This document shows, piece by piece, positions 57,616-64,000 of a stretch of DNA of 64,000 nt (positions are counted from its first letter, which is position 1; each line of letters begins with the position of its first letter). The notes beneath the pieces were generated by a model. That model was not told the origin of the DNA, searched no databases, and worked only from the letters and a program-made list of their open reading frames with translations. Made by a program: the position numbers and the translations under genes. The stretch is from assembly GCA_963665405.2 (NCBI GenBank), contig OY762261.2, positions 682,001 to 746,000 of the forward strand. The letters are read 5' to 3'. The stretch is from G963665405 sp963665405. GTDB lineage: Bacteria > Chloroflexota > Dehalococcoidia > Lucifugimonadales > G963665405.

Positions 57616-57694
57616 CACCCCGTTTCGAGTTTACTCGAACCGGTTTACGGTTGATGTTGCCGGTCGTTCGGGATAAGATTCTGCGCGGTGGTAC

Positions 57695-58231
57695 ATGAAG
57701 GGTAATCTCAAGGGGCTGATGGTAACCCTCAGGACGATGTTGCGATCGCCCGTCACCGCTCAGTACCCCGACCCCAAAGAGCGCCTCGACATAGCCCCTC
57801 GATTCATGGGGTTCCCGGCCCTTACCTGGGACTACGAGGTCGAGGAGCCCTACTGCACCGGCTGCATGGTGTGCATTCGCGCTTGTCCCACGCAGTGCAT
57901 GAGCGCCACAATGAAGGACAACCCGCTGCACGCCGACGGGTTGAGCCGGCGGCGCAAGATCATCGGTGACTTCGAGATCAACCTGGGCCGCTGCATCCTG
58001 TGCGGCATCTGCGTCGACGTGTGTAACTTCGACGCCATCGAGATGAGCCACGAGCACGAGCTGAGCAAGTACCAGCGCAACGACAATCGCGTCGACCTAA
58101 GCCAGCTTCTCAAGATGGGCCAGCAGTACCAGGCAGCGGAGAGCTGGGAGCCCAAACAGGAGAAGAACCGGGGGAAACCCAAGCCGAAGGTCGAGGTCCA
58201 AGAGACGGTCGACGAGGCCCCTGCGGGCTGA
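57695..58231 (+). CDS. nuoI: NADH-quinone oxidoreductase subunit I (2x[4Fe-4S] ferredoxin-like)
   Basis: This 178-residue subunit has two 4Fe-4S sites, CTGCMVCIRACPTQC and CILCGICVDVCNF. The N-terminal KGLMVTLRTMLRSPVTAQYP is amphipathic. A Lys/Glu-rich C-terminal tail (about 140-178) is unusual. With nuoEFG absent this subunit is the likely electron entry point, for example from a ferredoxin or another soluble partner; this is inferred. It ends two bases before the nuoJ GTG. Confidence 0.95.
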   Translation: MKGNLKGLMVTLRTMLRSPVTAQYPDPKERLDIAPRFMGFPALTWDYEVEEPYCTGCMVCIRACPTQCMSATMKDNPLHADGLSRRRKIIGDFEINLGRCILCGICVDVCNFDAIEMSHEHELSKYQRNDNRVDLSQLLKMGQQYQAAESWEPKQEKNRGKPKPKVEVQETVDEAPAG

Positions 58232-58233
58232 TC

Positions 58234-58728
58234 GTGGACACCTCTCTGATCCTGTTCTACATCGTTGGGGCGCTCACACTGGGCGGTGCCCTCGGCGTCG
58301 TGATGACCCGCAACATCGTGTACGCCGCCCTGGCGCTCCTGGTGGCAATGATGGGCGTGGCTGGCGTGTTCCTGCTGGCCTTCGCCGAGTTCCTGGCACT
58401 TGTCCAGGTGCTCATATACGGCGGCGCGATCGTCATCGTCATACTATTCGCCCTGATGCTCACGCGGATCGAGGACTTCGAGCACCTGACCGACAACCGG
58501 CAATGGCCCATCGCCGCCGTCGCCGCGGCGACGATCTTCGGCCTGCTCGCCGCAGCCGTGATCACGACGACCGTCAAGACCGGCGAGCGTGAGGGGATAT
58601 CCCTCGAGGCGCTGGGCGACAGCCTGTTCACCCAGTGGGCCGTTCCGTTCGAGGTGGCCTCCCTTGTGCTGCTCGTGGCACTGATCGGAGCCGTCGTCAT
58701 GGTCCGGGAGGAAGGAGGGCGCAAGTGA
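58234..58728 (+). CDS. nuoJ: NADH-quinone oxidoreductase subunit J
   Basis: This 164-residue, five-helix membrane subunit has ILFYIVGALTLGGALGVVMT, the family's FLALVQVLIYGGAIVIVILFALML and a terminal LVLLVALIGAVVMVREEGG. The start is GTG at 58234. It overlaps nuoK by four bases (GTGA). Confidence 0.94.
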   Translation: MDTSLILFYIVGALTLGGALGVVMTRNIVYAALALLVAMMGVAGVFLLAFAEFLALVQVLIYGGAIVIVILFALMLTRIEDFEHLTDNRQWPIAAVAAATIFGLLAAAVITTTVKTGEREGISLEALGDSLFTQWAVPFEVASLVLLVALIGAVVMVREEGGRK

Positions 58729-59042
58729 TCGAGCTCGCCCACTTCCAGATACTGAGCGCGGCCCTGTTCGCCATCGGACTCTATGGGGTCCTGTCGCGAA
58801 GAAGCGCGGTCCTGATACTGATGTCCATAGAGCTGATGCTCAACGCGGTGAACGTGAACCTGATTGGGTTCGCCGCTCTGGCCGACTTCACCGGACCGGA
58901 GAGGGCGCTCGGACAGGTGCTCGTCGTGTTCGTAATCACCATCGCGGCGGCCGAGCTGGCGCTGGCGATGGCGATAATCCTGCGGCTCTATCGGAACCGC
59001 TCCACGGTTAACGTGGACGAGATAGACCTGATGAAGTGGTAG
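58725..59042 (+). CDS. nuoK: NADH-quinone oxidoreductase subunit K
   Basis: This 105-residue, three-helix MrpC-like subunit has FQILSAALFAIGLYGVLSRR, ILMSIELMLNAVNVNLIGFA with the conserved glutamate, and VFVITIAAAELALAMAIIL with the second glutamate. The start is GTG at 58725 behind GAAGGAGGG, overlapping the nuoJ stop. Confidence 0.95.
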   Translation: MIELAHFQILSAALFAIGLYGVLSRRSAVLILMSIELMLNAVNVNLIGFAALADFTGPERALGQVLVVFVITIAAAELALAMAIILRLYRNRSTVNVDEIDLMKW

Positions 59043-59122
59043 CAGGGTGCACCATGCACCCGGGCTCATTGTTCTGATCCCGCCCGAGATGCACAGGGCC
59101 GGTGGTCGAGGCTGAAGCTGAT

Positions 59123-59152
59123 GAATGTCATTCTGAGCCGAGCGGAGAATCT
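59123..59152 (+). repeat. GTCATTCTGAG-type dispersed repeat
   Basis: AATGTCATTCTGAGCCGAGC followed by GGAGAATCT matches a short intergenic repeat motif seen in many environmental bacterial genomes. It lies in the 165-base gap between nuoK and nuoL. Confidence 0.55.
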
Positions 59153-59207
59153 GGGGGGCTGGCGCGCCCCAGGTTCAGTCGCGAGGACCGCCCCAGACCC
59201 CTCGTAG

Positions 59208-61076
59208 ATGCCCTTCGCCGACACGATAGGAGCGAGCTGGGCCTGGGGAATCCCGGCGCTCAGCGCCTCAGCCTTCGTCGTCATCGTCGTGTTCGGCAGG
59301 TTCCTCCCCGGCAAGGGGTCCTTCGTCTCGATCGCGGCGATCCTTCTTGGGTTCCTCCTGTTCTGGTACGTCCTGCGGGGCCTCCTGGCAGCCGGCCCGT
59401 CGTCGATGGACCTCGACTGGCTCCGCGTCGGCGACACGACGATCACCTGGGGCGTCTTCGTCGACAACCTCTCCGTGGTGATGCTGGGGCTCGTCACCTT
59501 CGTCGCCCTGCTGGTGCAGGTGTACTCCCTGGGATACATGAGGGGCGACCCGCGCTTCGGGTGGTACTTCGCGGTCCACGCACTGTTCGTGGCGGCTATG
59601 CTGACGCTGGTACTGGCCGACAACCTTCTCTTCTTCTATGTAGCGTGGGAGCTGGTGGGGCTGGGATCGTACCTGCTGATCGGGTTCTGGTACGAGCGGC
59701 GCTCCGCGGCCGAGGCCGCGAAGAAGGCGTTCATCACCACTCGTATCGGGGACGTCGGTCTGCTCATCGGGATCATCCTGCTCTTCAAGGCCACGGGCAC
59801 TTTTCAGATATCGGCGATCTTCCATGCCGCAGAGCAGGGCGGCATAAGCCAGACGACGATCAACGCGTCCGCGATTCTGATCTTCCTTGGGGCGATGGGC
59901 AAGTCGGCCCAGTTCCCGTTCCACGTGTGGCTGCCCGACGCGATGGAGGGCCCTACCCCGGTCAGCGCGCTGATACACGCCGCGACGATGGTGGCGGCGG
60001 GGGTCTACCTGGTGGCGCGGATGCTCCCATTGTTCGAGCTGGCGCCGACGGTCATGCTGATCGTGGCCGTGATCGGACTCCTGACCTTCGTCTTCGCCGG
60101 GACCATCGCGCTGGTCATGACCGACCTGAAGCGTGCTCTAGCCTACTCGACGATCAGCCACCTCGGCCTGATGATGCTTTCGCTGGGCGCCGGCAGCGTG
60201 GCCGCGGCGCTCTTCCATTTGGTGGCGCACGGGGTCTCCAAGGCGCTGCTCTTCCTCGGCGCCGGCAGCATCATGCACGGCGCGGACAAGACGGAGATCT
60301 GGGATATGGGAGGTCTGTGGCGGCGAATGCCTGTGACGGCGATCACCTTCTTCGTCGGTGCGGCGGCGCTGGCCGGCATTCCGCCCTTGAGCGGGTTCTT
60401 CACCAAGGACGAGGTCCTGCTGGCGGTCCTCGATCGCCGGAACCCGGTCTTCGTAGCCCTGGTGCTGCCAGCCGTGCTCCTGAGCGCCCTCTATATGGCC
60501 CGGATCGCCTTCGTCGTGTTCCTCGGCTCCCCGAGGTCCGAGGGGAGCGTTCACGAGTCGCCGCCGTCGATGGCCGTGCCGCTGGTGCTCCTCGCGATCT
60601 TCGCCGCGTCCGTTGGGTTTCTGGCCTTCAACTGGACCGACACGTACCGGGGCTTCGCAGGGTTCATCGAGCCGCGCAAGAGCTTTCACATCGAGGCGTG
60701 GCTGACTGTTCTCTCGATCGTGCTGGTGGTGGCCGGCGTGACCGTCGGATGGCTGGCGTACGTCAACGGTGCGATCTCTCATACCCGAATGGCGGAGAGG
60801 TTCGCGGGCGTTCACCGAGTGCTGGTCAACAAGTACTACATCGACGAGATGTACCAGTGGGTCATCGACCGCCTGGTGCTGACCTTCGGCAGGTCTGTGG
60901 CGCTGTTCGACAGGGTGGTCATCAACGACACCGGCGTGGACGGCTCGGCTATGGCGGTGATGCTCTCGGCTCTCAGGGTCCGCCTGATCCAGACCGGCCG
61001 GATGTACAACTACGGCCTCGCGATGACGCTGGGTGTTATTGCCCTGGTGCTGATTTCATGGGTCCTTCTTACCTGA
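59208..61076 (+). CDS. nuoL: NADH-quinone oxidoreductase subunit L
   Basis: This 622-residue antiporter-like subunit is at the tip of the membrane arm. It shows YVAWELVGLGSYLLIGFWYE, then LGAMGKSAQFPFHVWLPDAM, EGPTPVSALIHAATMVAAGV and MTDLKRALAYSTISHLGLMM. A C-terminal lateral-helix region ends near residue 600. The pump lysines and glutamate are present in these blocks. The ATG at 59208 follows a 165-base gap with a short repeat. Confidence 0.95.
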   Translation: MPFADTIGASWAWGIPALSASAFVVIVVFGRFLPGKGSFVSIAAILLGFLLFWYVLRGLLAAGPSSMDLDWLRVGDTTITWGVFVDNLSVVMLGLVTFVALLVQVYSLGYMRGDPRFGWYFAVHALFVAAMLTLVLADNLLFFYVAWELVGLGSYLLIGFWYERRSAAEAAKKAFITTRIGDVGLLIGIILLFKATGTFQISAIFHAAEQGGISQTTINASAILIFLGAMGKSAQFPFHVWLPDAMEGPTPVSALIHAATMVAAGVYLVARMLPLFELAPTVMLIVAVIGLLTFVFAGTIALVMTDLKRALAYSTISHLGLMMLSLGAGSVAAALFHLVAHGVSKALLFLGAGSIMHGADKTEIWDMGGLWRRMPVTAITFFVGAAALAGIPPLSGFFTKDEVLLAVLDRRNPVFVALVLPAVLLSALYMARIAFVVFLGSPRSEGSVHESPPSMAVPLVLLAIFAASVGFLAFNWTDTYRGFAGFIEPRKSFHIEAWLTVLSIVLVVAGVTVGWLAYVNGAISHTRMAERFAGVHRVLVNKYYIDEMYQWVIDRLVLTFGRSVALFDRVVINDTGVDGSAMAVMLSALRVRLIQTGRMYNYGLAMTLGVIALVLISWVLLT

Positions 61077-61082
61077 AGGACA

Positions 61083-61110
61083 TAGGGTCTAGGGTACGGG
61101 GCAAGGGGTA
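61083..61110 (+). repeat. G-run tract in the nuoL-nuoM gap
   Basis: GGGTCTAGGGTACGGGGCAA and then GGGG give four G-runs seven bases after the nuoL stop, similar in flavour to the tract at 24902. Confidence 0.45.
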
Positions 61111-61144
61111 CCGGAAACACGAACCCTGAACCTATCCTGAAGAG

Positions 61145-61363
61145 GGTTCGAGGCAGATAACCAGCGCCGCCCCTGATTGGGGGCCGTCGCACGGGGGTTC
61201 CAAAGGGGGCCAGGCCCCCTTTGCGGGGTTTGGGGTGTCCCCGACAACTCGGGCGGGTGGGCGAGAAAAGAGAGCACCCCAAAGGGGAGGAGGCTATCGA
61301 GCCCGGTTCGGGGCAAGCAACCAATATCGCCCGTGATTGGGGGCCGGCTCACCGGGGTTCCAA
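61145..61363 (-). repeat. Dispersed repeat family B, copy 7, flanked by 59-bp direct repeats
   Basis: The inverted core (GGGGTTCC, AAAGGGGGC-CAG-GCCCCCTTT, GCGGGGTTTGGGGTG, GGGCGGGTGG, AGAGAGCACCCCAAA) is bracketed by two imperfect copies of a 59-base segment: GGTTCGAGGCAGATAACC... at 61145-61203 and GGTTCGGGGCAAGCAACC... at 61305-61363. Both end GGGGTTCCAA. It fills the nuoL-nuoM gap and opens a false in-frame extension of nuoM. Confidence 0.8.
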
Positions 61364-61367
61364 CTTG

Positions 61368-62894
61368 ATGGAAACGTTCCACAGCTACGTCCTGTTCATC
61401 ATCGTCGTGCTCCCGCTGGCGGGGGCGGGCCTTCTGATGGCCATACCGTCCCACCGGCGGGAGCTTATAAGGCTGTCGGCTGCGCTGGTGGGGCTGGCGG
61501 TGATGCTGCTCACCTTCTACGTCTTCCAGCAGTACGACCCCAACGCCGGGGGGTTCCAGTTCATCCGCGTCTGGGACTGGCTGGAGCTTCCCGATGCGGG
61601 GCCGCTAGGCGAGCTGGGCATCGGCCTGAGCCTCGGCGTGGACGGAATCTCAGCCCCGATGGTCCTGCTCACCGGCGTCGTGATGTTCACCGGGGTGCTG
61701 ATCTCGTGGCGCACGAGCGAGCGCAGCAAGGACTTCTTCATCCTGTACTTTTTGCTGCTCTCGGGCGTCTTCGGGGTATTCGTCTCGCTCGACCTCTTCT
61801 TCCTGTTCTTCTTCTACGAGCTGGCCGTGCTTCCGATGTACCTGCTGATCGGCGTCTGGGGAAGCAGCAGCAACTTCCGCACCTTCATCCGCACAAAAGA
61901 GTACGCCGCGATGAAGCTGACTCTTTACCTGGTCGCCGGTAGCGTGCTGATCTGGATCGCCGTGCTGGCCATATTCACGCAGGCGGGGCTCGGTACCTTC
62001 AGCCTGCTGGAATTGCAGGACGTAACGTTCCCTCGGACGTTCCAGCTCGTCTTCTTCCCGTTCCTGGTCGTGGGCTTCGGGGTGCTGGCCGGTCTGTGGC
62101 CTTTCCACACCTGGTCGCCCGACGGCCACGTGGCGGCGCCGACCGCCACGAGCATGGTCCACGCCGGCGTACTGATGAAGCTGGGCGCCTACGGCATCAT
62201 CAGGGTGGGCGTGCTCCTTCTCCCCGAGGGCGCCGACAAGTGGATGCCGGTCCTGATAGGACTGGCCACCGTGAACGTCCTGTACGGGGCGATCTCGGCG
62301 ATGGGCCAGAGAGACCTGAAGTACGTCATCGGCTACTCGAGCATCAGCCACATGGGGTTCGTCCTGATGGGCATCGCCACGCTTCATCCGCTGGGCATGA
62401 GCGGGGCGGTCCTCCAGATGTTCTCGCACGGGATCATGACCGCCCTCTTCTTTGCCGCCGTCGGGGTGATATACGACCGGACCCATACCAGGGACATCAT
62501 GGTGCTCGAGGGGCTCGCCAAGCGGATGGGGGTGACCGCCACGTTCTTCGTCGTGGCGGCGCTGACCTCGCTGGGGCTGCCGGGTCTGAGCGGCTTCGTC
62601 GCGGAGCTGCTGGTGTTCCTCGGGCTGTTCCAGACCTACCCTGTACTAGGCGTCCTGGGAATCATCGGTGCGGCGATCACCGCGGTCTACATCCTGAGGC
62701 TGCTGGCGAAGGTGTTCTTCGGCCCGATCGGAGAGCCCTGGAAGGACCAGACCGACGCGTCCAGACTCGAGGGCTTCTCGATGGCGGCCCTGGCAGGGTT
62801 CGTTCTGCTTGTCGGGCTCTTCCCGTTCCCGTTCATACGGGTGATCGACACCGGCGTGGCGGAGCTTCTGGCCACGGTTGCGGCAAGCGGATGA
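61368..62894 (+). CDS. nuoM: NADH-quinone oxidoreductase subunit M
   Basis: This 508-residue antiporter-like subunit has FYELAVLPMYLLIGVWGSSS with the conserved glutamate, LWPFHTWSPDGHVAAPTATS, HAGVLMKLGAYGIIRVGV with the pump lysine, and KYVIGYSSISHMGFVLMG. The ATG at 61368 is preferred; in-frame codons farther upstream lie in repeat sequence. It overlaps nuoN by four bases (ATGA). Confidence 0.95.
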   Translation: METFHSYVLFIIVVLPLAGAGLLMAIPSHRRELIRLSAALVGLAVMLLTFYVFQQYDPNAGGFQFIRVWDWLELPDAGPLGELGIGLSLGVDGISAPMVLLTGVVMFTGVLISWRTSERSKDFFILYFLLLSGVFGVFVSLDLFFLFFFYELAVLPMYLLIGVWGSSSNFRTFIRTKEYAAMKLTLYLVAGSVLIWIAVLAIFTQAGLGTFSLLELQDVTFPRTFQLVFFPFLVVGFGVLAGLWPFHTWSPDGHVAAPTATSMVHAGVLMKLGAYGIIRVGVLLLPEGADKWMPVLIGLATVNVLYGAISAMGQRDLKYVIGYSSISHMGFVLMGIATLHPLGMSGAVLQMFSHGIMTALFFAAVGVIYDRTHTRDIMVLEGLAKRMGVTATFFVVAALTSLGLPGLSGFVAELLVFLGLFQTYPVLGVLGIIGAAITAVYILRLLAKVFFGPIGEPWKDQTDASRLEGFSMAALAGFVLLVGLFPFPFIRVIDTGVAELLATVAASG

Positions 62895-64000
62895 ACAACT
62901 TCACCCTCCTTCTTCCAGAGTTCCTCGTCGCCGGGCTGGCATTCCTGGTCCTGACCGCCGACTTCCTCTTGCCATCGGAGAGGAAGAACGTTCTGCCATA
63001 TATCGCGGCGGCCGGACTGTTCGGGATTCTCGCGTTCTCCCTGGTCTTCCTGTGGAACGACACGGACGTCCTCTACGGCGGCATCATCCGGATCGACGGA
63101 TTCGCACTCTTCTTCAAGGCGTTCTTCCTGGTGCTCGGCGGGGTCGTGGTCCTCGCCTCGGTCGAGCACGTCCAGCGACACCTGTCACACCCCGGCGAGT
63201 ACTACGGGATACTGCTCTTCACGGTCGTCGCGATGATGCTGATGGCGGCGTCGGGCGAGCTGCTGACCGCCTACATCTCCCTGGAGCTCCTGAGCTTCGG
63301 CCTCTACGTGTTGGTGTCGTACGACCGGTACAACCCCAAGTCGAACGAGGGGGGAACCAAGTACATCCTCCTGGGCGCCTTCTCGTCGGCTCTGCTGCTC
63401 TATGGGATAAGCCAGATATACGGCCTTCTCGGGACCACCAGTTTCGAGGGGATCAGCCAGGCGCTCACGGCCACGGGTGAGCTGAGCCCCGGTCTCATCG
63501 TGGGGCTGGTGCTGATCGTCGCCGGCCTGGGATTCAAGGTCGCGGCGGTCCCGTTCCACATGTGGGCCCCCGACGCCTACGAGGGCGCGCCGATCCCGAT
63601 CACCGCCTATCTGGCGGTCGGCTCCAAGGCGGCGGCATTCGCCCTGATACTCCGACTGTTCGCGGAGGCCCTGATGCCTGCCGCGGCCGACTGGCAGATC
63701 ATGATGGTCATCATGGCCGCTCTGACCATGACCCTGGGCAACCTGGTCGCCCTGGTCCAGAGCAACATCAAGCGGATGCTGGCCTACTCCAGCATCGGAC
63801 AGGTCGGCTACCTGCTCCTCGGGGTTGCGGCGCTCGCGTCCGTTGGCGACGATCGGACGGTGTCCCTCGAGATGTCGCGACTTGCGTCAAATGGGGTCCT
63901 CTTTCACCTGGTGGCATACGGCGTCACCAACATCGCCGCCTTCCTCGCGGTCAGCGCGTTCTACGACGTAACCGGCAAGGAGGAGATCAAAGACCTGGCC
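62891..64000 (+). CDS. nuoN: NADH-quinone oxidoreductase subunit N (partial, C-terminus beyond window)
   Basis: These are the first 370 residues of the third antiporter-like subunit. LLTAYISLELLSFGLYVLVS carries the conserved glutamate. KVAAVPFHMWAPDAYEGAPI, then ITAYLAVGSKAAAFALIL and LVALVQSNIKRMLAYSSIGQ follow. The frame is open to the window edge. The start ATG at 62891 overlaps the nuoM stop. Confidence 0.95.
   Translation, partial: MNNFTLLLPEFLVAGLAFLVLTADFLLPSERKNVLPYIAAAGLFGILAFSLVFLWNDTDVLYGGIIRIDGFALFFKAFFLVLGGVVVLASVEHVQRHLSHPGEYYGILLFTVVAMMLMAASGELLTAYISLELLSFGLYVLVSYDRYNPKSNEGGTKYILLGAFSSALLLYGISQIYGLLGTTSFEGISQALTATGELSPGLIVGLVLIVAGLGFKVAAVPFHMWAPDAYEGAPIPITAYLAVGSKAAAFALILRLFAEALMPAAADWQIMMVIMAALTMTLGNLVALVQSNIKRMLAYSSIGQVGYLLLGVAALASVGDDRTVSLEMSRLASNGVLFHLVAYGVTNIAAFLAVSAFYDVTGKEEIKDLA

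Noticed and set aside
59102..61129. A 675-codon plus-strand ORF overlapping nuoL
   Set aside because: NuoL motifs are in the other frame; this frame is low-complexity and lacks a ribosome site.
61221..61367. N-terminal extension of nuoM
   Set aside because: The in-frame codons lie in family B repeat sequence; the family start is at the ATG at 61368.

Overview
The window is GC-rich and densely coded. Its gene set fits the phylum Chloroflexota, probably a Dehalococcoidia/SAR202-like lineage. That placement is inferred from a hydantoinase-type gene, a family III CoA transferase, a DUF3830 protein, DUF5671 repeats, an S26B-type Ser/His signal peptidase and an 11-subunit complex I; no rRNA is present to confirm it. 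I saw no tRNA, rRNA, CRISPR array or prophage.

Layout. 1-2.7 kb: the start of a hydantoinase A gene (cut by the window edge), a zinc-ribbon protein, a tiny membrane ORF and a universal stress protein. 2.7-8.4 kb: an envelope-stress-like locus with a four-unit 11-bp operator array, a NarL-type histidine kinase and response regulator, then PspA, membrane sensor, membrane sensor, PspA; the two membrane proteins resemble the kinase's own input domain but have no kinase. 8.6-13.4 kb: galT, a VOC protein, a beta-lactamase-fold hydrolase and an oppD/oppF ATPase pair. 13.7-20.9 kb: metabolic genes of unknown substrate (SDR, CaiB-type CoA transferase, ThDP enzyme, MetE-like protein, metallo-hydrolase, MFS transporter). 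21-28.8 kb: thiD, tenA, rsmG, a YbhN-like membrane protein, ilvD, a small Tat-signal protein, bioY and a DUF3830 protein.

29-36 kb: a three-gene split glutamate-synthase-like enzyme (FMN domain, GXGXG domain, amidotransferase) close to a glutamine-synthetase-like ligase, with a signal peptidase and a zinc-ribbon protein between them. 36.2-38.1 kb: a complete IS1380-type insertion sequence with 16-bp terminal inverted repeats and a 4-bp target duplication. 38.3-44 kb: a methyltransferase, a PPOX-fold protein, ribosomal protein L25, a large VWA protein and a collapsed DNA methyltransferase gene. 44-52.2 kb (minus strand): mfd, an FAD oxidase, a four-repeat DUF5671 membrane protein, a membrane-anchored DUF4878-like protein and a HAD hydrolase. 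52.5-64 kb: a HypE/AIRS-like protein, then nuoABCDHIJKLMN (nuoN cut by the window edge) with no nuoEFG, so the electron donor is probably not NADH through the usual module.

The intergenic spaces hold two families of dispersed structured repeats. Family A has two hairpins, and the stem of the second one covaries between copies. Family B is C-rich with a GGGGGC/GCCCCC hairpin. Copies of B, and a chimera of A and B, sit inside the nuo operon. Several genes appear to start at ATC or CTG behind good Shine-Dalgarno sequences, so ordinary ORF calling shortens them.
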